From: Pustulibacterium marinum
Lineage (GTDB): Bacteria > Bacteroidota > Bacteroidia > Flavobacteriales > Flavobacteriaceae
NCBI RefSeq assembly: GCF_900116665.1
Contig: NZ_FPBK01000001.1
Span: 934,760-998,759, forward strand
Reading direction: 5' to 3'
Length of the DNA stretch: 64,000 bases
Shown in pieces: positions 31,381 to 40,162 of this stretch. Made by a program: the position numbers and the translations under genes. Below the pieces are notes generated by a model. The model saw only the letters and a list, made by a program, of their open reading frames with translations. It had not been told where the DNA came from and made no database searches. Within the stretch, counting starts at the first letter, position 1; the number at the start of each line of letters is the position of its first letter.

Positions 31381-32907
31381 TTAAATTTTGAAATTAAGTG
31401 ATAGCATAATTGTTTGAAATTTGCTATTGACTGCTGCAGAATCTGTTAGCCCAACTGAATAAAGTTGATAATTACTGTCTTGTTCTGCAATATCATAAGA
31501 AAGGTCTAGAGTAGTAGCTCCAAAATTATATCCAAATCCAAACGAATAACCTGTTAAATCTCCTACAGTAGATTCATTTTTATAAGGGCTCTCTTCAAAT
31601 CTGTATCCTGCTCTTAAACTTAACCTTTCAATTCTAGCTTCCCCACCTAAACGATATGAGTTCGTCGCTTGCAGTGAATTAGAAATTTGATTGTTTTGAG
31701 TGCTAAAATAGGCATCATTAACTGGTCTAAACTTTGTATTGCTATAATCCTTTCTGATGTAATCAAAGCTCAACAAGCCTGCCTTACCAAATACATATGA
31801 TAAACTTCCAGTAAATTTACCGGGAGTTGTTAATTTATATGCTTCGTATATATTAGTTACATTTGGGTAAACAACATCTGGGCTATATTCATTACCATTT
31901 TCATCAATAGAAATTCCGAAAACACCTTGTGAAAGCTCCTCATTTATACGATACCAGGTTGGTGATTGGTAAACAGCTCCAAGTCGTAAGTTTTTTGTGG
32001 CTTTATAAATAGCTCCAGCTTGTAATGAAAATCCGTTACCATAGGTTTCCAAATAATTTTTAAATCCTGTTTCTTGTAAAGGAGAATCTGCATCAAAACC
32101 AATTTCAGAGAGATAAGTTTCCTTTTTTAGATCAATACTGTGAAAATTTAAATTAATTCCTAAATAGAGTTTTTTGTCATACTCAGTGGCAAAATTTACG
32201 GTGAACTTTCTATTCGCTCCTTTCGTCTCTAAAGTATATTCTTGATCTAAACCAGTGTAATAGGCGTTTGAATTATAATCTGAATTTAGATTATCAGAAC
32301 TCACAGGGTCTATGATGTATGCTTGGTATCCTAGAAAAGCTTGTTGTTCAGCAAAGCCATAATTTTCGCCTAGCCATTGATAAAGGTCGTCAACAGTCTC
32401 ATTTGGTAATAAGTCAATATTTTCAAGTGAAACGCCTTGAGCATAAGCTAAAAAATATTTATCTATACCATTATTGGTGTTTAATCCTTTTATAAAATTT
32501 CTATTGCTATAATTATTAGAATTTTCATAATTGAAACCTAATGACATTCTTCCCCATTTAGCATTTTGGTCAGTATTGTTATATACTAAAACGACACCTG
32601 CTTGTGATAAATCAAACTGATCTTTTGTGTCGGAAGTGTTATTACCGAAAAAAGTATTTTCGTTTTGAGTATTATAATTTCCAATAGTTAATCCTGCTTC
32701 GGAGGTTAGCATAACAGCAGAACCAGCTGGATTAATTGTTATAGAAGAAATGTCACCTCCAAGTGCTCCAAATGCTCCACTCATAGAGCGTACTCTAGCA
32801 GAACCGCTCAGTTCGTCTGAGCTGTATCGTAATGCGTCAGTAATATCTTGAGCATTAACTATGGCAACAGAAGTTACCATAATGAATAAAAAAGCAAATT
32901 TTTTCAT
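31381..32907 (-). CDS. OmpP1/FadL-type outer-membrane transport protein
   Basis: 508 residues with signal peptide MKKFAFLFIMVTSVAIVNA. The mature N-terminus QDITDALRYSSDELSGSARV and the following RSMSGAFGALGGDISSITIN-PAGSAV is the FadL family signature (NPAG hatch region). The remainder is a large barrel with many amphipathic strands, ending in IMLSLNFKI. FadL-type proteins move hydrophobic molecules such as long-chain fatty acids across the outer membrane. It follows the low-complexity lipoprotein gene on the same strand after a 54-base gap, and the pair lies divergent from proS, an arrangement I recall as common in Flavobacteriaceae. Confidence 0.87.
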   Translation of the reverse strand: MKKFAFLFIMVTSVAIVNAQDITDALRYSSDELSGSARVRSMSGAFGALGGDISSITINPAGSAVMLTSEAGLTIGNYNTQNENTFFGNNTSDTKDQFDLSQAGVVLVYNNTDQNAKWGRMSLGFNYENSNNYSNRNFIKGLNTNNGIDKYFLAYAQGVSLENIDLLPNETVDDLYQWLGENYGFAEQQAFLGYQAYIIDPVSSDNLNSDYNSNAYYTGLDQEYTLETKGANRKFTVNFATEYDKKLYLGINLNFHSIDLKKETYLSEIGFDADSPLQETGFKNYLETYGNGFSLQAGAIYKATKNLRLGAVYQSPTWYRINEELSQGVFGISIDENGNEYSPDVVYPNVTNIYEAYKLTTPGKFTGSLSYVFGKAGLLSFDYIRKDYSNTKFRPVNDAYFSTQNNQISNSLQATNSYRLGGEARIERLSLRAGYRFEESPYKNESTVGDLTGYSFGFGYNFGATTLDLSYDIAEQDSNYQLYSVGLTDSAAVNSKFQTIMLSLNFKI

Positions 32908-32961
32908 TATATTTTGGTTTGAATAAATTTATAAGAAAATAAGGTCTAGAAGAAAAGTATG

Positions 32962-34107
32962 TTATCTTCCACCTCTTCTACCTCCTCCTCCTGAACTTCT
33001 AACAGAACCACCACCACTAGATCTAACACCGCCAGAAGATCTACTTGGAGAATAAGATCTCGTAGTGCTTCTACTAGGAGTATAAGTTCTTGTTGTATTG
33101 GTTCTTGGAGTATACGTATTGTTTGAACGGGTTCTTACATTATTATTAGATCTTGTAGAAGGAGTATAGGTTCTTCTTCTATAATTTGGACTTATAGTAG
33201 TATTTGATCTCGTTGTGTTAATACTCCTTGGGGTGCTTCGAACGGTGTTGTTACCTCTTCCATTTCGGTCAACTGAAACTTGGCTTCTGTCAATAGTTCT
33301 TGTTAATGATCTATTTGAATTATTGATTCTACTTCTAATGCTACTTCCTCCTCTTGACGAATTATTTAAAGTATGAGTATTTCGTCTTGCGGAACTTGCT
33401 AATGAAGTTCTGGTGCTTCCTCTTCTTCCTGTAGCATAAGCAACATTTTGTCTTCCGTTTCTATAATATGGACTTCCGTAGTAATAGCCATTACCATAAT
33501 AATAGGGAGAATAGTAGCCGTAATAAGGATTGAATCCTCCATAAAAACCACCATACCAATATGGGTTTCCAAATCCTACGCTCCATCCGTAATAAGGTGA
33601 ATTCCATCCCCAGTATCTATTCCATCCCCAACCATAATTATAGTATGGATTATTCCAGCCGTAATAATAATTATTCCATCCCCAATAAGGTCCGTTATCA
33701 TATATATTTACAGTAACGTCTGTTGTATTTTGTCCCCATCCGCCATAGTTGTCAACATAATCATAATTCACAGCAGTTTTAGCAGCTACATTAGTAGAAT
33801 CATCATTTACGCTAGCATAGGACTCAATATCAGTAAAAACATTAGTAGAATCTTGTTCAACATATTCGTAATCTACAGCAACTTGGTTGAAATAGTCTCT
33901 GTAGGCGTCTGCAGAAATATCTTTTGAGGGTGCTGTTTCGGCTACTCTAACTTCGCTTCCCGGGCCAGAATATGCTGTGTTGTAAATTCCATCATTATCG
34001 TAATACGATGAATTTTGATAAGTTCCGCAGGAAATTAGCAGCATACTTACTAATGTAAAAAATGAATATGCCTTCCAGCTTTTAGTGTATTTTGTAGTCA
34101 TCATCAT
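32962..34107 (-). CDS. Low-complexity lipoprotein (Tyr/Trp/Asn/Gly- then Ser/Thr/Arg-rich)
   Basis: 381 residues. The signal ends VSMLLISCGTY, with Cys27 as lipid attachment. Residues ~125-215 are extraordinarily rich in Tyr, Trp, Asn and Gly (repeated PYYGW, NNYYYGWN, NPYYNYGWGWN), and residues ~220-381 in Ser, Thr, Arg and Asn, ending SSGGGGRRGGR. The start has three consecutive ATG codons; any could be used. It matches unnamed flavobacterial proteins often found next to a FadL-type gene and proS. An aromatic-Gly then basic tail suggests a surface or matrix-forming, self-associating protein. No catalytic motif. Confidence 0.8.
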   Translation of the reverse strand: MMMTTKYTKSWKAYSFFTLVSMLLISCGTYQNSSYYDNDGIYNTAYSGPGSEVRVAETAPSKDISADAYRDYFNQVAVDYEYVEQDSTNVFTDIESYASVNDDSTNVAAKTAVNYDYVDNYGGWGQNTTDVTVNIYDNGPYWGWNNYYYGWNNPYYNYGWGWNRYWGWNSPYYGWSVGFGNPYWYGGFYGGFNPYYGYYSPYYYGNGYYYGSPYYRNGRQNVAYATGRRGSTRTSLASSARRNTHTLNNSSRGGSSIRSRINNSNRSLTRTIDRSQVSVDRNGRGNNTVRSTPRSINTTRSNTTISPNYRRRTYTPSTRSNNNVRTRSNNTYTPRTNTTRTYTPSRSTTRSYSPSRSSGGVRSSGGGSVRSSGGGGRRGGR

Positions 34108-34205
34108 TGCACATTTTTATTGTTGAACATAACAAAAATAATTAGTTTTGTGGAAACAATTATTTTATTTAACAAAAGCACAAGTTTTGTGCCAAAATAT
34201 TCATA

Positions 34206-35684
34206 ATGAGCAAGAAATTGACAACGCGTGCAGAGGATTATTCCAAATGGTATAATGAATTAGTTGTAAAAGCTGATTTAGCTGAGAATTCAGGGGTTCG
34301 TGGATGTATGGTAATCAAACCATATGGTTACGCAATTTGGGAAAAAATGCAAGCAGAATTAGATAGAATGTTTAAGGAAACTGGACATGAAAATGCATAT
34401 TTTCCTTTGTTTGTGCCTAAGAGTTTGTTTGAAGCCGAAGAAAAAAATGCAGAAGGCTTTGCAAAAGAGTGTGCCGTTGTTACCCATTATCGCCTAAAAA
34501 GTGATGAAGAGAATAAAGGGAAGCTAATTGTGGATCCTGAAGCTAAACTTGAAGAAGAGTTAGTTGTTCGTCCAACAAGTGAGGCTATAATTTGGAACAC
34601 CTATAAAAATTGGATTGAATCTTATAGAGATCTTCCAATTTTGGTAAATCAATGGGCGAATGTTGTTCGTTGGGAAATGCGTACTCGCTTATTTTTAAGA
34701 ACGGCAGAGTTTCTTTGGCAAGAAGGACATACAGCACATGCTACAAAACAAGAAGCAATAACAGAAGCAGAACAAATGATGAATATTTATGCTGAGTTTG
34801 CTGAGAATTTTATGGCAGTGCCTGTTGTTAAAGGTTTGAAAACTGAAGCAGAGCGTTTTGCAGGTGCAGATGAAACTTATTGTATAGAGGCGTTAATGCA
34901 GGATGGAAAAGCACTTCAGGCAGGAACATCTCATTTCTTAGGTCAAAACTTTGCAAAAGCGTTTGATGTAAAATACACTACAAAAGAAGGAAAACAAGAA
35001 CATGTCTGGGCAACATCTTGGGGGGTTTCTACAAGATTGATGGGAGCTCTTATCATGACACATAGTGATGATAGTGGTTTGGTACTTCCTCCAAAACTTG
35101 CTCCAATTCAAGTAGTGATTGTTCCAATTTATAAAGGAATGGAACAATTAGACGCAATTAGAGAGCGTGTAACGCCTTATATAAAAGAATTGAGAGCTAA
35201 GGGTTTTTCTGTGAAATTTGATGATAGAGACACGCATAAACCTGGTTGGAAATTCAACGAGTATGAATTAAAAGGAGTTCCTGTGCGTATAGCTATAGGG
35301 AAAAGAGATTTGGAAAATGGTACGTTTGAAGTAGCGCGTAGAGATACTTTTGAAAAACAGAGTGTTGGTGGAGATGACTTGGTGCAGCTGATAGAGAATC
35401 TATTAGAAGAAATACAAGAGAATATTTATAAAAAAGCTTTTGATTATCGTGCTAATCACATTACTGAAGTGAATTCTTTTGAAGAATTTAAAGATGTTTT
35501 AGAGAACAAGGGAGGATTTGTTTCTGCTCATTGGGATGGCACTACAGAAACCGAAGAAAAGATCCAAGAACTAACAAAAGCTACTATTCGTTGCATTCCT
35601 TTAGACGCTAAAGAAGAAGAGGGAGTATGTGTGTTTAGTGGTAAAACTTCTTCCAAAAGAGTATTATTTGCAAAGGCATATTAA
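34206..35684 (+). CDS. proS: Prolyl-tRNA synthetase (class II, archaeal/eukaryote-like type)
   Basis: 492 residues, the short form without the editing insertion of the E. coli enzyme. Motif 2 region [28 protein letters not shown], then [19 protein letters not shown] (motif 3: GxSxR) are clear, and the anticodon-binding domain follows with [17 protein letters not shown]. The C-terminal zinc-like domain has [18 protein letters not shown]. It attaches proline to tRNA-Pro in the cytoplasm. Upstream lies the divergent lipoprotein gene; downstream are two tRNA-Glu genes with their own promoter. Confidence 0.95.
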   Translation: MSKKLTTRAEDYSKWYNELVVKADLAENSGVRGCMVIKPYGYAIWEKMQAELDRMFKETGHENAYFPLFVPKSLFEAEEKNAEGFAKECAVVTHYRLKSDEENKGKLIVDPEAKLEEELVVRPTSEAIIWNTYKNWIESYRDLPILVNQWANVVRWEMRTRLFLRTAEFLWQEGHTAHATKQEAITEAEQMMNIYAEFAENFMAVPVVKGLKTEAERFAGADETYCIEALMQDGKALQAGTSHFLGQNFAKAFDVKYTTKEGKQEHVWATSWGVSTRLMGALIMTHSDDSGLVLPPKLAPIQVVIVPIYKGMEQLDAIRERVTPYIKELRAKGFSVKFDDRDTHKPGWKFNEYELKGVPVRIAIGKRDLENGTFEVARRDTFEKQSVGGDDLVQLIENLLEEIQENIYKKAFDYRANHITEVNSFEEFKDVLENKGGFVSAHWDGTTETEEKIQELTKATIRCIPLDAKEEEGVCVFSGKTSSKRVLFAKAY

Positions 35685-35710
35685 TTTTTTAAATTTTTTT
35701 CGTCAAAGTA

Positions 35711-35740
35711 TTGTGTGATTAAAAAATAGTTGTACATTTG
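35711..35740 (+). promoter_or_regulatory. Promoter of the tRNA-Glu genes
   Basis: TTG (35711-35713), 19 bases, TACATTTG (35733-35740), then CATCCGC. The same CAYCCGC follows the -7 box at the tRNA-Arg and three rRNA promoters in this window. Confidence 0.75.
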
Positions 35741-35762
35741 CATCCGCAATAACGAAAAAGAT

Positions 35763-35834
35763 GGTCCGTTCGTCTAGGGGTTAGGACGCCAGGTTTTCAT
35801 CCTGGTAACAGGGGTTCGATTCCCCTACGGACTA
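35763..35834 (+). tRNA. tRNA-Glu (TTC), copy 1
   Basis: 72-base cloverleaf: acceptor GGTCCGT / ACGGACT, D arm GTCTAGGGGTTAGGAC, anticodon stem CCAGG / CCTGG with loop TTTTCAT (anticodon TTC), T arm AGGGGTTCGATTCCCCT. CCA is not encoded. Lies 28 bases after its -7 box and 55 bases before copy 2. Confidence 0.95.
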
Positions 35835-35889
35835 CAAAAGTTCTTTAAAAAGAAATTAGTTAACAAACGTTTTGAGTTAACATTTCGTT

Positions 35890-35961
35890 GGCCCGTTCGT
35901 CTATCGGTTAGGACGCCAGGTTTTCATCCTGGAAAGAGGGGTTCGATTCCCCTACGGGCTA
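35890..35961 (+). tRNA. tRNA-Glu (TTC), copy 2
   Basis: 72-base cloverleaf with the same anticodon arm CCAGG-TTTTCAT-CCTGG. It differs from copy 1 in the acceptor (GGCCCGT / ACGGGCT), D loop and variable loop. The acceptor changes are compensatory, so both copies should be functional. Presumably co-transcribed with copy 1, since no promoter lies between them. Confidence 0.95.
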
Positions 35962-36025
35962 CAAGCTTAGTTTATATATTAGAGTAGTAAAATTTTGAAC
36001 CTTTTGGTTTTTAAAACAAAAAGAA

Positions 36026-36280
36026 ATGGCAAATCACAAGTCAGCATTAAAAAGAATTAGAAGAAACGAAGCAGTTCGTTTAAGAAATAAATATCAGCAC
36101 AAAACTATGCGTAATGCTTTAAAGAAATTACGTGGAACAGAAGATAAGAAAGAGGCTGAAACTTTATTCCCTACTGTAGTTTCTATGATCGATAAATTGG
36201 CTAAGAAGAATATTATCCATTCTAACAAAGCTGCTAACTTAAAAAGCGGTCTTGCAAAGAAAGTTGCTTCTTTAGCTTAA
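36026..36280 (+). CDS. rpsT: Ribosomal protein S20
   Basis: 84 residues, highly basic. Begins [20 protein letters not shown] and continues [15 protein letters not shown], matching bS20, a helical-bundle protein of the 30S subunit that binds 16S rRNA early in assembly. Monocistronic, with a strong terminator 24 bases after the stop codon. The preceding tRNA-Glu transcript may read into it. Confidence 0.96.
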   Translation: MANHKSALKRIRRNEAVRLRNKYQHKTMRNALKKLRGTEDKKEAETLFPTVVSMIDKLAKKNIIHSNKAANLKSGLAKKVASLA

Positions 36281-36303
36281 TTTTAAGACTAAAATATACT
36301 GTG

Positions 36304-36337
36304 AAGACTCATAACGATTGTTATGAGTCTTTTTTTT
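36304..36337 (+). terminator. Terminator of rpsT
   Basis: AAGACTCATAAC / GTTATGAGTCTT, 4-base loop, followed by T7. Confidence 0.9.
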
Positions 36338-36390
36338 GTTTTGGGATAATTCTTAATTCTATATTTGAATAATGAATAAAGGATGATATA

Positions 36391-36428
36391 AAAAAAGCGC
36401 GAATGACTTTAGTTTCATTCGCGCTTTT
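36391..36428. terminator. Terminator of rho (bidirectional form)
   Basis: AAAAGCGCGAATGA / TCATTCGCGCTTTT with A's to the left, giving a T run on the minus strand after rho. Confidence 0.85.
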
Positions 36429-36452
36429 CTGTATTTTGGAACTAGTGATGTT

Positions 36453-38186
36453 CTATTGGTTCATAGTCATCAAGAATTCGTCATTATTTTTAGTTTGCTT
36501 AATACGTTGTTCTATGAATTCCATGGCTTCTACAGGATTCATATCTGCAATGTATTTTCTCATGATCCACATACGCTGTACTGCCTTTTCGTCTAATAAA
36601 AGGTCGTCTCTTCTTGTTGAGGAAGAAACCAAATCTATAGCAGGGAAAATACGTCTGTTTGCAATTCTTCTATCTAATTGAAGCTCCATATTACCTGTTC
36701 CTTTAAATTCTTCAAAGATAACTTCGTCCATCTTAGAGCCTGTTTCGGTAAGTGCTGTAGCGATAATAGATAATGAACCGCCGTTTTCAATATTTCTTGC
36801 AGCTCCGAAGAATCTTTTCGGTTTGTGAAGTGCATTGGCATCTACACCACCACTTAAAACTTTACCAGATGCCGGCTGTACAGTATTGTAAGCTCTGGCT
36901 AAACGTGTAATGGAGTCTAGTAGAATTACCACATCATGACCACATTCAACAAGTCTTTTTGATTTTTCCAAAACAATGTTGGCTACTTTTACATGTTCAG
37001 TAGCTTCTTTGTCAAATGTAGAGGCAATTACTTCTCCTTTTACGCTTCGTTGCATATCGGTAACTTCTTCAGGTCTTTCATCGATTAGAAGCACTAATAA
37101 GTATACTTCAGGATGATTGGCTGCAATTGCATTTGCAATATCTTTAAGGAGCATTGTTTTACCGGTTTTCGGTTGAGAAACAATCATACCACGTTGACCT
37201 TTTCCAATTGGTGCAAATAGGTCCATAACTCTCGTGGATATACTGGTATTTTTTTCTGCGATTCTAAAACGTTCTTCCGGGAATAATGGAGTTAAATGTT
37301 CAAAAGAAACACGGTCTCTTACAGCTTGTGGTGAAAGTCCATTTATCTTATTCACCTTTATAAGCGGGAAATATTTTTCACCCTCTTTAGGAGGTCTTAC
37401 GTTTCCAAGAACGGTATCTCCCGTTTTTAATCCAAACAATCTAATTTGAGATTGAGATACATAAATGTCGTCTGGAGATGATAGATAATTATAATCTGAT
37501 GATCTTAAAAAGCCATAACCATCTTGCATAATGTCTAGAACGCCTTCACTTTCAATAATGCCATCAAATTCAAAATCGGGTTCTCTGTAACGATTTCGGC
37601 TATCTTTATTATAGTTGTCTTTTTCGTTTGTGTTACCGTTTTTATGATTTCTTTGGTTGTTGTTATTATTGTTGTTTCCTTTATTATTGCTGAAATCCTT
37701 CTTCTTTTTATTGTTATTAGGATTATGAGCTTCTTTAGCAACGTTTTGTTGTTCCCTTTTCTGAGTATTATCGTTTTTGATTTCAGTTTTTTGAGGACTA
37801 TTGCTTGGAGTGTTGTTAGTATTATTCTTAGGTGTTACGGTTTTTGGAGTAACCGTTTTATCACTATGTGGAGTATTTTTTGTTACCGGAGTTTCGCTTT
37901 TTTCTGCAGTAATAGGTTTTGCAGTGGTTGAAACTCTTTTTCTAGGACGCTTTGGTTTGTTGTCAGAAGTTGAAGGAGTACTTTGGTTGTCTTGAGGAGC
38001 AGAAATAGTAGTTTGTTTTTCTAGAGTATCTTCTGCAGCTTTCTTAGGATTACTTGCCTGAACGTCTAGGATTTGATAAATCAAATCCATTTTTTTTAAA
38101 CTTCTAAATTTAGGAACGCTCATGTCTTTAGCGATATCCTGCAATTCAGGTAGTTTTTTTGCTTTTAAATCGGAAATTTCAAACAT
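36453..38186 (-). CDS. rho: Transcription termination factor Rho with long disordered insertion
   Basis: 577 residues versus about 420 in E. coli. Residues 1-45 are the Rho N-terminal helical domain ([20 protein letters not shown]). Residues ~55-200 are a low-complexity insert rich in Asn, Lys, Thr and Gln. Then come the RNA-binding OB-fold ([20 protein letters not shown]), the P-loop [23 protein letters not shown] and the Q/R-loop region. It is the hexameric RNA helicase that ends transcription. Long Asn-rich inserts are known in Bacteroidota Rho and in Bacteroides have been linked to phase separation; that this copy behaves the same is inference. Confidence 0.95.
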   Translation of the reverse strand: MFEISDLKAKKLPELQDIAKDMSVPKFRSLKKMDLIYQILDVQASNPKKAAEDTLEKQTTISAPQDNQSTPSTSDNKPKRPRKRVSTTAKPITAEKSETPVTKNTPHSDKTVTPKTVTPKNNTNNTPSNSPQKTEIKNDNTQKREQQNVAKEAHNPNNNKKKKDFSNNKGNNNNNNNQRNHKNGNTNEKDNYNKDSRNRYREPDFEFDGIIESEGVLDIMQDGYGFLRSSDYNYLSSPDDIYVSQSQIRLFGLKTGDTVLGNVRPPKEGEKYFPLIKVNKINGLSPQAVRDRVSFEHLTPLFPEERFRIAEKNTSISTRVMDLFAPIGKGQRGMIVSQPKTGKTMLLKDIANAIAANHPEVYLLVLLIDERPEEVTDMQRSVKGEVIASTFDKEATEHVKVANIVLEKSKRLVECGHDVVILLDSITRLARAYNTVQPASGKVLSGGVDANALHKPKRFFGAARNIENGGSLSIIATALTETGSKMDEVIFEEFKGTGNMELQLDRRIANRRIFPAIDLVSSSTRRDDLLLDEKAVQRMWIMRKYIADMNPVEAMEFIEQRIKQTKNNDEFLMTMNQ

Positions 38187-38388
38187 GTATAATGAAAAAT
38201 AAATTTTGTTGAAGTTGAAATAAAATTGAAATGTATTGAAAATAATTATTGGGAGGCGATTGCGTCTGGCAATCAGGTATTAATTCTAATGAATAGGGCA
38301 ATAATACAAATTATTTTTTATGAATACAATAAAAAATTATGCTCTTTTTTACCAAAGAAATCTTATTTTTGTCATCCAAATTTGAGAA

Positions 38389-38796
38389 ATGCTACAAAGA
38401 ATACAAACTGTCTATTTATTATTGGTGGTGCTTGCAAGTGGAGTATTGCCTTTTTTTGTGGATATTTATAGCGTAAATGGCGAGTCTGTAACTGTAATGA
38501 CGGAAGTTCTTTATTTAGTTGCTTATGAATTAATAGCTGTTTTAGCTTTGATAGCAATTTTTCTTTTTAAGAATAGAAAAAATCAATTTGTAGTGAACAG
38601 ATTGAACATGATATTTAATCTTATCTTACTAGGAGTATTTGTGTATCGGTCACTAACTTTATCCGGAGAAAGTGAAATTTCTGAGAAGGGTATTGGGATG
38701 TTTCTTCCTATTATTTCTATCGTTTTTCTAGTGCTCGCTAATAGAGCCATTAAAAAGGACGAAGATCTTGTAAAATCTGTAGATCGATTACGATAA
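38389..38796 (+). CDS. DUF4293 membrane protein
   Basis: 135 residues with four hydrophobic helices (YLLLVVLASGVLPFFVDIYS; LIAVLALIAIFLF; MIFNLILLGVFVYRSL; MFLPIISIVFLVLANRAIKK). The N-terminus MLQRIQTVYLLLV and C-terminal ANRAIKKDEDLVKSVDRLR are the DUF4293 hallmarks, a family restricted to Bacteroidota that is often divergent from rho. Function unknown. A strong terminator follows. Confidence 0.87.
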   Translation: MLQRIQTVYLLLVVLASGVLPFFVDIYSVNGESVTVMTEVLYLVAYELIAVLALIAIFLFKNRKNQFVVNRLNMIFNLILLGVFVYRSLTLSGESEISEKGIGMFLPIISIVFLVLANRAIKKDEDLVKSVDRLR

Positions 38797-38825
38797 ACCT
38801 AACATCTTAGTAGTATTAGTGCGTT

Positions 38826-38857
38826 AAAAACCCGATTCGTTAGAATCGGGTTTTTTT
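38826..38857. terminator. Bidirectional terminator
   Basis: AAAAACCCGATTC / GAATCGGGTTTTT with a short loop, ending both the DUF4293 gene and the convergent phosphoesterase gene. Confidence 0.9.
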
Positions 38858-38858
38858 A

Positions 38859-39353
38859 TTATTTGTTTCCAAGTTCTATAATCTCTAAATCTTTAATTTG
38901 TTCTTTATCTATAACAAAGCGAAGCATGGTCCTTTTTTGATGGAATCCATGTTTACCACATGCTCCGGGATTCATGTGGAGTAGATTTAGTTTTTTGTCC
39001 CACATCACTTTTAAAATATGTGAATGTCCGCAAATAAAAAGTTTCGGTGGATTCGCATTGATTTCTTCTCGTACTTTAATGTTATATTTATTTGGGTATC
39101 CGCCAATATGCGTTATCCAAACATCAACTTCTTCACAGAAAAATCGATTGTTTTCAGGGAATTCAACTCTGGCTTCATGGTTGTCAATATTGCCAAATAC
39201 ACCTTTTAGTGGTTTTAGTTTTTTTATGGAGTCGGTTACATTTAAGTTGCCAATATCACCGGCATGCCAAACTTCGTCTGCTTGTTTTACATATTTAAGT
39301 ATTTGATCGTCAATGAAACTATGGGTGTCCGATAGTAATAATATTCGGGTCAT
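38859..39353 (-). CDS. YfcE/MJ0936-type metallophosphoesterase
   Basis: 164 residues. The calcineurin-like metal ligands are all present: LLSDTHS (Asp, His), VWHAGDIGN (Asp), VFGNIDNHE (Asn), THIGG (His) and CGHSHI (His-x-His). The family hydrolyses phosphodiesters or small phosphomonoesters with Mn2+ or Ni2+; cytoplasmic. It is divergent from truA with a 71-base gap holding the truA promoter. Confidence 0.9.
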   Translation of the reverse strand: MTRILLLSDTHSFIDDQILKYVKQADEVWHAGDIGNLNVTDSIKKLKPLKGVFGNIDNHEARVEFPENNRFFCEEVDVWITHIGGYPNKYNIKVREEINANPPKLFICGHSHILKVMWDKKLNLLHMNPGACGKHGFHQKRTMLRFVIDKEQIKDLEIIELGNK

Positions 39354-39387
39354 GTGAATAGGGTTATAATACTAATTTGTACTTCCG

Positions 39388-39395
39388 TATCTTTG
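39388..39395 (+). promoter_or_regulatory. -7 box of truA
   Basis: TATCTTTG, a perfect TAnnTTTG. It lies 29 bases before the TTG at 39425 and downstream of the more distal in-frame TTG at 39377, so it rules the distal start out. Confidence 0.65.
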
Positions 39396-39424
39396 TAGGC
39401 TGTACGCAAAATTACTTATTTCTT

Positions 39425-40162
39425 TTGAGATACTTTTTGGAGTTTTCATATAACGGAGCGGATTATCACGGGTGGCAAAATCAGCCAAATGCTATTTCTG
39501 TACAAGAGGTTTTAGAGAAAGCTTTGAGTACGCTATTGAGAAAGGAAATAGCTATCACTGGAGCAGGAAGAACGGATGCTGGTGTGCATGCAAAACAAAT
39601 GTTTGCTCACTTTGATGTGGAATCAGTATTAGATCAAAATTTGATTTATAAGTTGAACTCTTATCTGCCAAAATCTATTGCCATTCATAATCTTCATTTG
39701 GTTGCCGATGATGCGCATGCTCGTTTTGATGCTGAGAGCCGTACCTATGAATATTGGATTGTTACAAAGAAGGATCCTTTTTTAAATGAGTTCGCATACT
39801 GTTTAAAATATCCTTTGGATGTAGATTTGATGAATGAAGCAGCCAAAGTATTGTTTGAGTATAAAGATTTTCAATGTTTTTCAAAATCTAATACCGATGT
39901 GAAAACTTATCTTTGTGATCTCATGCATGCGGAATGGAAATGGCAAGGAGAAAAGTTAGTTTTTACCATTCAGGCCGACAGATTTTTAAGAAATATGGTG
40001 CGTGCGGTAGTAGGAACATTGTTAAACGTTGGTTCTGGAAAAATAACCATAGTTGATGTTCGCAAAATTGTTGAGAGTAAAGATAGAAGCAATGCCGGAG
40101 TTTCAGTACCTGCTCATGCTTTGTATCTTACCAAAGTTATTTACCCTTACATTAAAAATTAA
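39425..40162 (+). CDS. truA: tRNA pseudouridine synthase A (TTG start)
   Basis: 245 residues from the TTG at 39425, giving the family start (M)RYFLEFSYNGADYHGWQNQP. The catalytic Asp is in AGRTDAGVHAKQMFAHF. Other conserved blocks are ARFDAESRTYEYWIVTKKDP and FLRNMVRAVVGTLLNVGSGK. TruA makes pseudouridine at tRNA positions 38-40. The distal TTG at 39377 would add 16 residues not seen in homologues and lies upstream of the -7 box. The last base overlaps the first base of the ABC exporter gene, so they are coupled. Confidence 0.92.
   Translation: MRYFLEFSYNGADYHGWQNQPNAISVQEVLEKALSTLLRKEIAITGAGRTDAGVHAKQMFAHFDVESVLDQNLIYKLNSYLPKSIAIHNLHLVADDAHARFDAESRTYEYWIVTKKDPFLNEFAYCLKYPLDVDLMNEAAKVLFEYKDFQCFSKSNTDVKTYLCDLMHAEWKWQGEKLVFTIQADRFLRNMVRAVVGTLLNVGSGKITIVDVRKIVESKDRSNAGVSVPAHALYLTKVIYPYIKN

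Noticed and set aside
35763..35961. Tandem tRNA genes as an integration hot spot or attachment site
   Set aside because: No integrase, partial tRNA copy or direct repeat of the tRNA 3' end is nearby; xerD at 29 kb is the housekeeping recombinase.
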